In this document: piece after piece, positions 33,846 through 41,065 of the stretch
Position numbering within the stretch: the stretch's first letter is position 1
Layout of the letters: every line of letters begins with the position of its first letter
DNA from: JBQTIY01 sp052387675
GTDB taxonomy: Bacteria > Planctomycetota > B15-G4
Length of the DNA: 64,000 nucleotides
Assembly (NCBI GenBank): GCA_052387675.1
Contig: JBQTIY010000005.1
Span: 62,001-126,000 of the forward strand
Direction of reading: 5' to 3'
Program-made: the position numbers and the translations under genes
The notes under the pieces: model-generated
What the model was told of the DNA's origin: nothing
Database searches by the model: none
The model's input: the letters and a program-made list of their open reading frames with translations, nothing else

Positions 33846-34808
33846 TCAGGGTCGCTCGCCCTTTCTCCACTTCGCTTCGGCCGATGCTTCGGCCGGCACT
33901 TCGGACGCCACCGCAGCGCTCAGCGTCTGCGGCGTCCAGCCGAGCAGGGCCACCAAGCGCGCGCTGTCCAGGCTCAGATCGGCCGGCCGCTCGGCGGCCA
34001 GCCCGGCCTCGGCGCGCGTGGTCGGCACCAGCCGGCTGAGATCGAGGCCCGCCGCGCGGACCTCCTGCTGCGCGAGTTCCAAGCGCGTGAGCGCCGCGGG
34101 TCCGCCGCAGTGTAGGAGGCCTCGAACCTCGCGCCGTGCGAGCAGTTCGGTCAGCGCGCGCGCCGCCTGACTCACCGCCACCGGGCTGCGACGCTCATCG
34201 GTGAACAGACGCGGAGACTCGCCGCGCGCCAGCGCCTGCAAAAGCGCCGTCGTCGACGAGCGTCGGCCCGCCGGCGCAGGGCCGGTAAGCAGAGCCAGGC
34301 GCAGCACGACCGCCTGGGGCCAACGCTCCAGCACGCCCTGCTCGCCGCGCAACTTGCTCGCGCCATAGCTGTGCAGCGGCGCCGGCGTGTCGTCCTCGCG
34401 CCAGGCGCCACGACGCCCGTCGAAGACCTGGTCGGTGGAGATCTGCACGAGCCGCAGCCCTTGCTCGGCACAGTGCTGCGCGAGTTCAGCCGGCCACTCG
34501 GCGTTGAGGCGCTGGGCCAGCGCCGGATCGGCTCGGCAGGGCGCGATGTCCGGCAGAGCGGCGCAGTTCACCACCGCGTCGAGACGCAACGCGGCCCGCG
34601 CCAGCGCCGTACGGAGTTCCGCCAGCGCCGAGGGTCGCGCCAGATCCAGAGCGAGGCTGTGCTCCGTCGGTGTGCGCGTGGAGGGCGCTCGCGCGGACAG
34701 CGTCCCCACGTCGCGCGCCAGGGCCACCACCTCGTGCCCGGCGGCCTGCAACTCCGCGGTGACCGCTGAGCCGAGAAAGCCGGTCGCTCCGGTAACGAGA
34801 ACCTTCAC
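33846..34808 (-). CDS. RmlD-like sugar nucleotide reductase (extended SDR)
   Basis: A 320-residue NAD(P)-binding protein starting at GTG 34808; GGAGGG seven bases upstream supports this start over the much longer open frame. The nucleotide loop is GATGFLGS (6-13); STDQVFDG and the catalytic YGASKLRGE (YxxxK) match dTDP-4-dehydrorhamnose reductases. NCAALPDIAPCRADP and RLALLTGP are also family features. dTDP-L-rhamnose synthesis would suit an LPS- or exopolysaccharide-making cell, but RmlA, RmlB and RmlC are not here. It is divergent from kdsA across a tandem repeat, and upstream of apgM. Confidence 0.82.
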   Translation of the reverse strand: MKVLVTGATGFLGSAVTAELQAAGHEVVALARDVGTLSARAPSTRTPTEHSLALDLARPSALAELRTALARAALRLDAVVNCAALPDIAPCRADPALAQRLNAEWPAELAQHCAEQGLRLVQISTDQVFDGRRGAWREDDTPAPLHSYGASKLRGEQGVLERWPQAVVLRLALLTGPAPAGRRSSTTALLQALARGESPRLFTDERRSPVAVSQAARALTELLARREVRGLLHCGGPAALTRLELAQQEVRAAGLDLSRLVPTTRAEAGLAAERPADLSLDSARLVALLGWTPQTLSAAVASEVPAEASAEAKWRKGERP

Positions 34809-34832
34809 CGCAGGACCCTCCGCAGGCACGAC

Positions 34833-34895
34833 TCGATCCCACCGCTGGCGATCCCGAAGATGGGCGATCCCCAAGCTGGGCGATCCGTAAGATGG
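34833..34895 (+). repeat. 16-bp tandem repeat between divergent rmlD-like and kdsA genes
   Basis: Three adjacent 16-bp units, GCGATCCCGAAGATGG (34848-34863), GCGATCCCCAAGCTGG (34864-34879) and GCGATCCGTAAGATGG (34880-34895), are preceded by a degenerate 15-bp unit (34833-34847). The array ends 31 bases before the kdsA ATG and 24 bases beyond the GTG of the opposite gene, so it occupies the shared control region. Confidence 0.75.
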
Positions 34896-34926
34896 GCACT
34901 CCATCCTCGCAGGAAGGCGCGCGCGC

Positions 34927-35739
34927 ATGAAGATCGGCTCTCTCACCATCGAGCGCGGCGGGCCGCTCTTTCTACTCGCCGGCCCCTGCGTCATCGAGAA
35001 CGAAAAGGCGCCCTTTCAGATCGCGCGCGAGCTGCGCGACCTCTGCGCCGGCCTTGGCATCCCCTTCATCTTCAAGTCCAGCTTCGACAAGGCCAACCGC
35101 ACGCGCGCCGACAGCTTTCGCGGACCGGGGCCCAAGGAAGGGCTGGCTCTGCTTGCCGAAGTGCGCAAGCAAGTGGGCGTGCCCGTCGTGACCGACATCC
35201 ACGAGGCCGCGCACGCCGAAATGGCCGCCGGCCAGGTGGACATGGTGCAGATCCCGGCCTTCCTCTGCCGCCAAACGGATTTGCTCGTCGCGGCCGGCGA
35301 GAGCGGCTGTGCGGTGAACATCAAGAAGGGCCAGTTCGTCGCGCCCTGGGACATTGGCTGGTCCATCGAAAAAGTCACCGGCACCGGCAACGAACGCGTG
35401 CTCGTCACCGAGCGCGGCGTCTCGTTTGGCTACAACACGCTCGTCGCGGACATGCGCTCGATCCCGGAGATGGCCAAGTTCGGACGCCCGGTCATCTTCG
35501 ACGCCACGCACAGCACGCAGCAGCCCTCCTTCCGCGACGGACGCTCCGGCGGCGACCGCGAAATGGCCAAGCTGCTGGCGCGCGCGGCGGTGGCCGTGGG
35601 TTGCGACGGCATCTTTGCCGAGACGCACCCCGACCCGGACAAGGGTCTCTCCGACGGCCCAAACATGATCAAGCTGGCTGACATGCCGGCGCTGCTGAAG
35701 ACGCTGCTCGCCGTGCGCAAGGCCGTCACCGAGAGCTGA
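34927..35739 (+). CDS. kdsA: 3-deoxy-8-phosphooctulonate synthase (Kdo-8-phosphate synthase)
   Basis: A 270-residue TIM-barrel enzyme condensing arabinose 5-phosphate with phosphoenolpyruvate for lipid A-core Kdo. LLAGPCVIEN, FKSSFDKANRTR, VVTDIHEA, DMVQIPAFLCRQTDLL, VNIKKGQF, GYNTLVADMRSIP and FDATHSTQQPS are conserved. The Cys in GPCVIEN is the position that binds metal in metal-dependent KdsA (Asn in the E. coli enzyme), so this is the metal-dependent class. AGGAAGG precedes the ATG. Its presence argues for a lipopolysaccharide-bearing outer membrane. Other Kdo genes are not in the window. Confidence 0.95.
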   Translation: MKIGSLTIERGGPLFLLAGPCVIENEKAPFQIARELRDLCAGLGIPFIFKSSFDKANRTRADSFRGPGPKEGLALLAEVRKQVGVPVVTDIHEAAHAEMAAGQVDMVQIPAFLCRQTDLLVAAGESGCAVNIKKGQFVAPWDIGWSIEKVTGTGNERVLVTERGVSFGYNTLVADMRSIPEMAKFGRPVIFDATHSTQQPSFRDGRSGGDREMAKLLARAAVAVGCDGIFAETHPDPDKGLSDGPNMIKLADMPALLKTLLAVRKAVTES

Positions 35740-35744
35740 GCGGC

Positions 35745-35792
35745 GCACGCTCAGGCTCAGTCACCTACGCACGCTCAGGCGCACGCTCAGGC
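35745..35792 (+). repeat. Three 12-bp direct repeats
   Basis: GCACGCTCAGGC occurs at 35745-35756, 35769-35780 and 35781-35792. The copies are spaced by 24 and 12 bp and lie in the gap between the convergent kdsA and permease genes; the last covers the permease stop codon. They may be 3'-end elements or replication slippage. Confidence 0.6.
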
Positions 35793-37301
35793 CAAGAGGT
35801 CGCGGCGCGCGAAGTGCCGTGCGAGCACCGCGCGCCACAGCCCCTGCGAGAGCGCGACGAGCAGAGCGATCGCCAGGAACTGAACCCCGATCGGCAGACT
35901 CGCCCCCGTCTCCCGCCAAAGCAAGATCAGCAGCGTCGTGCCCGGGCAGAGCACCAGCGAGCTAAATCCCATCGCCAGCCCGACGCGCGCCGGAGAGATC
36001 CGGCCAGCCTGAGAGTCGAGGAAGCGCAAGCGCACCCACTGGGCAAAGGGAGCCAGGCTCAGAATGCAGAGCAGCACACGCAGGAGCTCCGGTCCCGCGG
36101 GCGCTGTCGCGCTGCGATCGAGCCACAGGCTGGTGACCGCCAGCGCGAGAGACAGCACGACGGCCACCGCGACGAGCAGCTCCAGCACGATCGTGAGGCT
36201 CGCGCGCCAAGCCACCCGCACGCGCCTGGCCCTCGACAGCGGCACCAGAAACCGGCTCGTGAAGTCGATCGGCGTTCCGAAGAGGAAGATCGCGCACCAG
36301 ATGGCGAGCATCAGGGGCAGATGGATGTCGGCATCTGAACCACGCTCGTTTGCGGGCGGACCGATGAGCGTCGCCTGCAAGGCGGCCAGCGGATTCAGGG
36401 CGGACGAAGTCTGCTCCTGCTCAGACCACGTCACCACGGCCGTGAGTACGAGCAGCCAAATGACTGAGTTGACCAGCAGCGACCGCCAGCGGCCGACGCG
36501 CGATTGCCCAAAGTGCTCGTGCTGCACTGCAGCCACCAGGTCTGCGTCGGAAACGAGACGGCCCGACTGAGGAAAGATGCGGGACTCATCCTTGACCCAG
36601 GTCGTCTGGCCCATGGGGCCCCCCGTCCACTCTTCGCTCCGGTAGGACTGACCCAACGCCGACTCGGGCAGCAGGGCGCGTCGGCGCAGCGGGGGCGCTG
36701 TGAAAGGCTGGAGCAGCAGCACCAAGCCAAGGCCGCCCGCGAAGGGCAAAGTCCAGATCGGCGCCTGCGCGAGAGCACTCGCCAGTTCGGGCGCGGCGGC
36801 GATGGCACCGATCAACGCGAGAAAGCGCAGCCAGGCGGCCGGGCTGCGCTCACCGGCCAGAGGGTCCAAGGCCCAGACCCCGAAACCGAAGGCGAGCAGC
36901 GCCAGTGTCCCGAGGTGCAGTGGCGAGACGCCGGCGTGGAGTTGCCAACTCAGCATGCTGACCGCGGCAGAAAGCACCAGCGCCAGAACCGTCAACCAGA
37001 GCCGCAGTCGCAACTTCAGCGTGGGCAAGCTGCACGTGAGTGGACAGAGCAACCATTGGAAGACAGCCCAAGCGACGAGACAGGAGACAGTCAGAGGCAG
37101 CGCCACCGCTCCCAGTGCGCCCAGCAAGGCGCGCGAGGCCGCCACGACTTCCGGCTCAACGCCGACCGTGTGATCCACTCCGCCGTGGAACACGTAGGAG
37201 ACGCGCGCCACGAAGACCGCACCGGCGCCAAGCACAAAGACATTCCAAAGCGTGGCCGGGCGCCAGAGCAGCCGCAAGATGGGACTCGCGGCGAGGCTCA
37301 T
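35787..37301 (-). CDS. ABC transporter permease-like membrane protein
   Basis: A 504-residue protein with about 11-12 predicted membrane helices in two halves, separated by a cytoplasmic region (about 220-300) containing SALGQSYRSEEWTGGPMG and VAAVQHEHFGQSR. Sequence similarity to known permeases is not obvious, but the ATG at 37301 overlaps the stop of the ABC ATPase (ATGA). With the GntR regulator this is the layout of YtrA-type operons, in which large membrane proteins pair with a YtrB ATPase. The transported substrate is unknown; cell-envelope stress or peptide antibiotics are common triggers in such systems. Confidence 0.72.
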   Translation of the reverse strand: MSLAASPILRLLWRPATLWNVFVLGAGAVFVARVSYVFHGGVDHTVGVEPEVVAASRALLGALGAVALPLTVSCLVAWAVFQWLLCPLTCSLPTLKLRLRLWLTVLALVLSAAVSMLSWQLHAGVSPLHLGTLALLAFGFGVWALDPLAGERSPAAWLRFLALIGAIAAAPELASALAQAPIWTLPFAGGLGLVLLLQPFTAPPLRRRALLPESALGQSYRSEEWTGGPMGQTTWVKDESRIFPQSGRLVSDADLVAAVQHEHFGQSRVGRWRSLLVNSVIWLLVLTAVVTWSEQEQTSSALNPLAALQATLIGPPANERGSDADIHLPLMLAIWCAIFLFGTPIDFTSRFLVPLSRARRVRVAWRASLTIVLELLVAVAVVLSLALAVTSLWLDRSATAPAGPELLRVLLCILSLAPFAQWVRLRFLDSQAGRISPARVGLAMGFSSLVLCPGTTLLILLWRETGASLPIGVQFLAIALLVALSQGLWRAVLARHFARRDLLA

Positions 37302-38203
37302 GACGACCGACGCCCGACCCAGAGCGGAAACATGCGCTCCAGGTTCAGCGGGGCGGTCGCAACCTCGGCGCCCCATTGCCGCTCGAAGGCGGCCCGGTAG
37401 CCGGCCGCGTCGCGCACACAGAGTCGAGCCTGGTGCCGATCACCCTGCTGTTCCAGCACGAAACCCTCCGGGAAACGCGGCGGCAGGCCGCCGGCCTGAG
37501 ACACGACGCGCCACTCGGCGTAACGCTCGCGCAGATCGTCCAGACTCTCGTCCACGACCACGCGGCCGGCCTCCAGGCAGAGAATGCGCTCGACGACCCG
37601 TTCCACGTCGCGCAGCACGTGCGAGGACACCAAGATCGTTGTGCCATCCTCGTGCAGCAACTGCAGCAGGAACTCGAGCAGAGTCTCCCGAGCGATGGGA
37701 TCCAAGGCGCTGACCGGCTCGTCCAGGAGCAGCAGCTCCGGGCGATGGCACACCGCAGTGACAACGGCCAGCTTCTGCAGGTTGCCGGGCGAAAGCTGGC
37801 CGATGCGCCCCGCCGGATCGAGCTGCAAGTCGTCGAGCAGCCGTTGTTGACGATCCAGATCCCAATGCTCGTAGAAGGACCGCACATAGGCGAGGTGCTG
37901 GCGCACGCTCATCCAGCTGAGCAGCCGCGTCTCCTGGTGGACGACACCCAGCCGCGCGAGATCCGCATCGCCGAGCAGGTGGCTGGGCCGGCCAAAGACC
38001 TGGCAGCTCCCTGAACTCGGCAGCATGAGCCCTGCCAGGTGCCGCAGCAGCGTGGTCTTGCCGCAGCCGTTGCGGCCCACGAGTCCCACCACGGCCCCGC
38101 GCGGGATCGTGAGGCTCACGTCGTCGAGGGCCACAGCGTTTTTGAAGCGCTTGCAGAGCTTGCTGGTCGCTGCCGGCGGCGTCGTGTCGCGGGTTTCGGT
38201 CAT
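37298..38203 (-). CDS. ABC transporter ATP-binding protein (YtrB-like)
   Basis: A 301-residue ATPase. Walker A is GRNGCGKTT (43-51), the Q-loop region is GVVHQET, the signature is LSPGNLQKL instead of LSGGQ, and Walker B is LLLLDEPVSALDP followed by the SSH switch. The LSPGN-type signature is usual in the YtrB/EcsA-like branch that pairs with GntR regulators. The last 90 residues are a regulatory tail with no clear motif. Both ends overlap neighbours by ATGA, so regulator, ATPase and permease should be made together. Confidence 0.9.
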   Translation of the reverse strand: MTETRDTTPPAATSKLCKRFKNAVALDDVSLTIPRGAVVGLVGRNGCGKTTLLRHLAGLMLPSSGSCQVFGRPSHLLGDADLARLGVVHQETRLLSWMSVRQHLAYVRSFYEHWDLDRQQRLLDDLQLDPAGRIGQLSPGNLQKLAVVTAVCHRPELLLLDEPVSALDPIARETLLEFLLQLLHEDGTTILVSSHVLRDVERVVERILCLEAGRVVVDESLDDLRERYAEWRVVSQAGGLPPRFPEGFVLEQQGDRHQARLCVRDAAGYRAAFERQWGAEVATAPLNLERMFPLWVGRRSS

Positions 38204-38598
38204 GGCGAATCCTCCGTGGAATCGTGGGGGCGCGAGAGCAGGCCTGCGAAGGTGGCGAGCGCTTCGTCCGAGCCGAGTCCGAGCTGCTGGGCGGCTTGCA
38301 CGGCGGGCCGCAGCGCCTCGCGGAGCTGCTCCTGCTTCTGAGTGATGAGGCGCGCTTGGTCGAGAGCGCGCACGACCAGCGCGAGCCCGGGCCTCCGTTG
38401 AACCAGCCCTTCCGTCTCGAGCAGGCTGTAGGCCTTGCTCACGGTCATGGGGTTGAGCCCCAAGTCCGCCGACAGGGAGCGCGTCGAGGGCAGCTCCTCG
38501 CCGGCTTTCAGGATCCCGCTGGCGACCTGAAAGCGGACTTGGTCCACGATCTGCCGGAAGACCGGGACGCCGCTGTGTCTGTCGAGGTGGAGTTGCAT
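38200..38598 (-). CDS. GntR-family transcriptional regulator (YtrA subfamily)
   Basis: A 132-residue regulator. It has the N-terminal winged helix of GntR proteins (VPVFRQIVDQVRFQVASGIL, LPSTRSLSADLGLNPMTVSKAYSLLETEGLV) and only a short helical dimerisation tail, as in YtrA-type members. Such proteins repress their own operon until an envelope-active compound appears. An inverted repeat lies just upstream over its own promoter. The stop overlaps the ATPase start. The effector is unknown. Confidence 0.92.
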   Translation of the reverse strand: MQLHLDRHSGVPVFRQIVDQVRFQVASGILKAGEELPSTRSLSADLGLNPMTVSKAYSLLETEGLVQRRPGLALVVRALDQARLITQKQEQLREALRPAVQAAQQLGLGSDEALATFAGLLSRPHDSTEDSP

Positions 38599-38608
38599 GC
38601 CGGATCCC

Positions 38609-38636
38609 TTAGTGCATTAGTGACCATATACACTAA
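38609..38636 (-). promoter_or_regulatory. Operator of the ytrA-like operon
   Basis: TTAGTG (38617-38622) and CACTAA (38631-38636) form a 20-bp inverted repeat with an 8-bp centre, and an extra TTAGTG at 38609-38614 is a direct copy of one arm. It starts 11 bases before the regulator ATG and covers the -10 element, so binding should block transcription. It is read on the plus strand; the operon lies on the minus strand. Confidence 0.65.
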
Positions 38637-38651
38637 TCCACGGCACGTCAA
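38623..38651 (-). promoter_or_regulatory. Promoter of the ytrA-like operon
   Basis: On the minus strand TTGACG (plus 38646-38651) and TATGGT (plus 38623-38628) are separated by 17 bp. The -10 lies inside the inverted repeat and the -35 overlaps the stop codon of the upstream outer-membrane gene. The predicted leader is about 18 bases. Confidence 0.55.
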
Positions 38652-40090
38652 TCCCCTAAATTCAGCTCCTCCCAGCCTCCGCCGAGCGCCTTGTAGAGCG
38701 CGACGAGATGGCCCGACAGGTCGCGCTCACTCTGCACGAGCGCGTCTTGCGCCTCGAGGTGTTGCTGCTGCGCCTGGAGCACATCCAGGAAGTCGATCAG
38801 GCCGCCTCGATAGAGCTCACGGCCAAGTTCCAGCGCGCGCGCCTGTGCATCGGCGGCCTGCGCCAAGCTTGCGAAGCGCTCCTGCTCCCGGCCGTAGGCC
38901 AACAGGCTGGCGTGGCAATCCTGAAGAGCATCGAGCACCGCCTGCTCGTAGGCCAGTCGCTCGCCTTCGAGCCGAGCATCCTGCGCCTCGACTTCGGCAT
39001 CGAGCCGCCCGGCATTCAGCAGCGGCCAGACCAGATCGGCACCAAGAGTCCAGGTGCGACTGGCACGCTCAAGCAGGTTCCCCGTCTGGCGGCTCTGCAG
39101 GCCGAGGTTGCCGGTCAGCGTGAAACTGGGATAGCGATCGGCCATGGCCACGCCCAACTGCGCCGACGCCACCGCGAGCCGGCGCTCGGCGCGCCGCAGA
39201 TCCGGACGCCGCAGCAGCAACTCCGAGGGCAGGCCGATCGGCACGCCGGGCGGCGCCGGCGGCAAGGGCTGCACCGCGCTCAATTCGCTGAGCGTGCGGC
39301 CGGGCTGTCGAGCCAAAAGGACATCGAGCCGCTGCGCCGCGAGCCCGCGCTCCACTTGCAGGCGCGGCAGCTCGGCGCGCGTACTGGCCACCTGAGCCTC
39401 CGCTCGCAGCAGATCCAGGTCATTGGCCATGCCGGCGTCGCGGCGCGCCTTGACGATGCCGCGAGTTTCTTCCTGAGCAGTGAGGTTCTCCTGCGCCAGA
39501 GCCAGGCGCCGCTGCGCACCGCGCAAGCTGAGATATTCGCGCGAGACTTCCGCCAGCAAGGTCACGGCGACGTCTCGCCGATCCTCCTCGCGGGCCTGAA
39601 ACTCGGCCTCGGCCGCCTCTTCGGCCCGTTCGATCCCGCCGAAGAGGTCCAGCTCCCAGGCGGCATCAAAGCCCAGATTGAAGAAGTTGGCCGTGGTCCC
39701 GGGCGGTGCCGCGCCACCGCCGGCAAAGGCGTTGCGACTGCGCTGGCTGCGCGAGGCGCCTGCGACGGCGTCGAGCTGCAGAGTGTCGTCCGCGCCTGCA
39801 ATCTTCCGCAGCGCGCGGGCCTCGCGCAGGCGGGAGGTGGCGGCGCGCAGATCAAGATTGGCGGCCAGCGCCTCATCGATGAGCGCATCGAGCTGCTCGT
39901 CCTGGAAGATCGACCACCAACGGCTGAGGTCGGCCGCTTGCACCGAGGCCGTGGCGGGCAAGGTCTCGGCCCAGGCGGCCGGCAGCGTGGTGACGGGTGG
40001 CTCGTAGTTCGGGCCCACCGTGCAGGCTGTCAGGGCCAGAACCTGCAGCAGCAAGAGCACTCGCGCTCGCCTGAGCACTGGGCACCTCAC
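38648..40090 (-). CDS. TolC/NodT-like outer membrane efflux lipoprotein
   Basis: A 480-residue protein with a lipoprotein signal (VLLLLQVLALTAC, lipobox LTAC). The conserved VGPNYEPP follows the Cys, as in NodT/OprM-type channels. Two long helical repeats follow (about 70-260 and 270-475), including AAWELDLFGGIERAEEAAEAE, SLRGAQRRLALAQENL, IGLPSELLLRRPDLRRAERRLA and GGLIDFLDVLQAQQ. No inner-membrane pump or periplasmic adaptor gene is adjacent, so its partner must lie elsewhere. The GTG start overlaps the IscU-like stop (GTGA). Confidence 0.93.
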   Translation of the reverse strand: MRCPVLRRARVLLLLQVLALTACTVGPNYEPPVTTLPAAWAETLPATASVQAADLSRWWSIFQDEQLDALIDEALAANLDLRAATSRLREARALRKIAGADDTLQLDAVAGASRSQRSRNAFAGGGAAPPGTTANFFNLGFDAAWELDLFGGIERAEEAAEAEFQAREEDRRDVAVTLLAEVSREYLSLRGAQRRLALAQENLTAQEETRGIVKARRDAGMANDLDLLRAEAQVASTRAELPRLQVERGLAAQRLDVLLARQPGRTLSELSAVQPLPPAPPGVPIGLPSELLLRRPDLRRAERRLAVASAQLGVAMADRYPSFTLTGNLGLQSRQTGNLLERASRTWTLGADLVWPLLNAGRLDAEVEAQDARLEGERLAYEQAVLDALQDCHASLLAYGREQERFASLAQAADAQARALELGRELYRGGLIDFLDVLQAQQQHLEAQDALVQSERDLSGHLVALYKALGGGWEELNLGD

Positions 40091-40449
40091 GAGGAGAGCG
40101 CCGCGCGCAGGGCTGAGGTCCAGAGGCTCACGACGTGGCGCCGCGCCGCGCCAAGCTGGCCGAACTCGGCCTCGAAGCGCTGGGCGATTGCCTCCGGCAG
40201 ACTCTGCTCGACGACCTGGCCCGGCAGCAGTTCGCAGTAGGCCGAGCCGGCCGCCAGGCTCAAGGGGCAGCCACGAGCCTTGAAACCCGCACTCGTGATC
40301 CGGCCTTCGGCGAGGCCCAGGAAAAGCACGGCATGGTCCCCGCAGCCGGGATGCCGAGCCTCGCCGCGCGCCTGGGCGCCACCGACCGGCTCGCCCACAT
40401 GGCGGGGAGCCTCAAAATGCGCTCGCAGTGCGGCGGGAAAGTTCTGCAT
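40087..40449 (-). CDS. NifU/IscU-like Fe-S scaffold protein, lacking the third cysteine
   Basis: A 120-residue protein resembling the N-terminal NifU/IscU scaffold. Cys36 and Asp38 in HPGCGDH and Cys61 in ARGCPLS match the first two conserved positions, but the third Cys (in a HC or RKHC motif near 105 in IscU) is replaced by RRHVVSLW; Cys72 might substitute. Fe-S assembly is therefore plausible but not assured. It is divergent from a four-cluster ferredoxin gene across 112 bases, which suits an Fe-S role. GTG 40452 is an alternative start. The efflux gene is translationally coupled downstream. Confidence 0.72.
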   Translation of the reverse strand: MQNFPAALRAHFEAPRHVGEPVGGAQARGEARHPGCGDHAVLFLGLAEGRITSAGFKARGCPLSLAAGSAYCELLPGQVVEQSLPEAIAQRFEAEFGQLGAARRHVVSLWTSALRAALSS

Positions 40450-40492
40450 CACGCCATGCTAGCCACTGCTGCCGGGAGCGGAAGCCCCGGGA

Positions 40493-40520
40493 TTGCGCAG
40501 GCAAGGCCAGGGATTATCAT
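40493..40520 (+). promoter_or_regulatory. Divergent promoter region, IscU-like/polyferredoxin
   Basis: TATCAT (40515-40520) lies 16 bp after TTGCGC (40493-40498) and could be a plus-strand promoter for the ferredoxin. Read on the other strand the same bases give GATAAT, a -10 for the IscU-like gene. The two directions may compete. Confidence 0.35.
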
Positions 40521-40561
40521 CGCGCAGCTCATCCGCTCTTGTCCCCTGCCTCTGGTCCCCC

Positions 40562-41044
40562 ATGGCCTTCTTCATCGTCGAAGAAAAGTGCGTCGGCTGC
40601 ACGCTGTGCGCCAAAGAATGCCCCATGGCGATCATCGAGGGCGAGACCAAGCAGCCCTTCCGCATCTTTGCCGCGGACGAGTGCATCGAGTGCTCGCTCT
40701 GCGCCTGGGTCTGCCCCACCGAGGCCATTCAGAACCAGTTCGGGCAGATCGTGCCCAAGCTCAAGAAGAGCGACCGCCCCATCGCCTGGATCGATGAAGT
40801 CGGCTGCACCGGCTGCGAAGTGTGCCTGGAGGCTTGCCCTGTCGACGCGATTGACAAGGTCGCGCCTACCGATCCGGACGACCAGAGCCCCACGCAGGTC
40901 TGCCGCGTGAACGTGGACAAGTGCATTTCGTGCTCACTCTGCGCGGTGGTCTGCCCCTGGGAGACCATCTCGATGGCGCTCACGCGCACCGAGGCGGAGG
41001 AATTGCACCGCTTGGCCGGCACACCCGCGGTGAGCGCGGCCTAA
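40562..41044 (+). CDS. Polyferredoxin with four 4Fe-4S cluster motifs
   Basis: A 160-residue protein with four complete CxxCxxCxxxCP motifs: CVGCTLCAKECP, CIECSLCAWVCP, CTGCEVCLEACP and CISCSLCAVVCP. It should carry four 4Fe-4S clusters and transfer electrons in the cytoplasm. Pairs of such motifs form classic two-cluster ferredoxins, so this looks like a duplicated unit. No oxidoreductase partner is adjacent. The ATG lacks a clear ribosome-binding site. The gene is convergent with the DapDC-like gene and divergent from the IscU-like gene. Confidence 0.9.
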   Translation: MAFFIVEEKCVGCTLCAKECPMAIIEGETKQPFRIFAADECIECSLCAWVCPTEAIQNQFGQIVPKLKKSDRPIAWIDEVGCTGCEVCLEACPVDAIDKVAPTDPDDQSPTQVCRVNVDKCISCSLCAVVCPWETISMALTRTEAEELHRLAGTPAVSAA

Positions 41045-41065
41045 GTCCTGGCTTAGGTCTCTGCC

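Noticed and set aside
34809..34994. Extended N-terminus for the RmlD-like protein (62 extra residues)
   Set aside because: It would cross the 16-bp repeats and the kdsA start. GTG 34808 has a strong ribosome-binding site and begins at the NAD(P)-binding strand.
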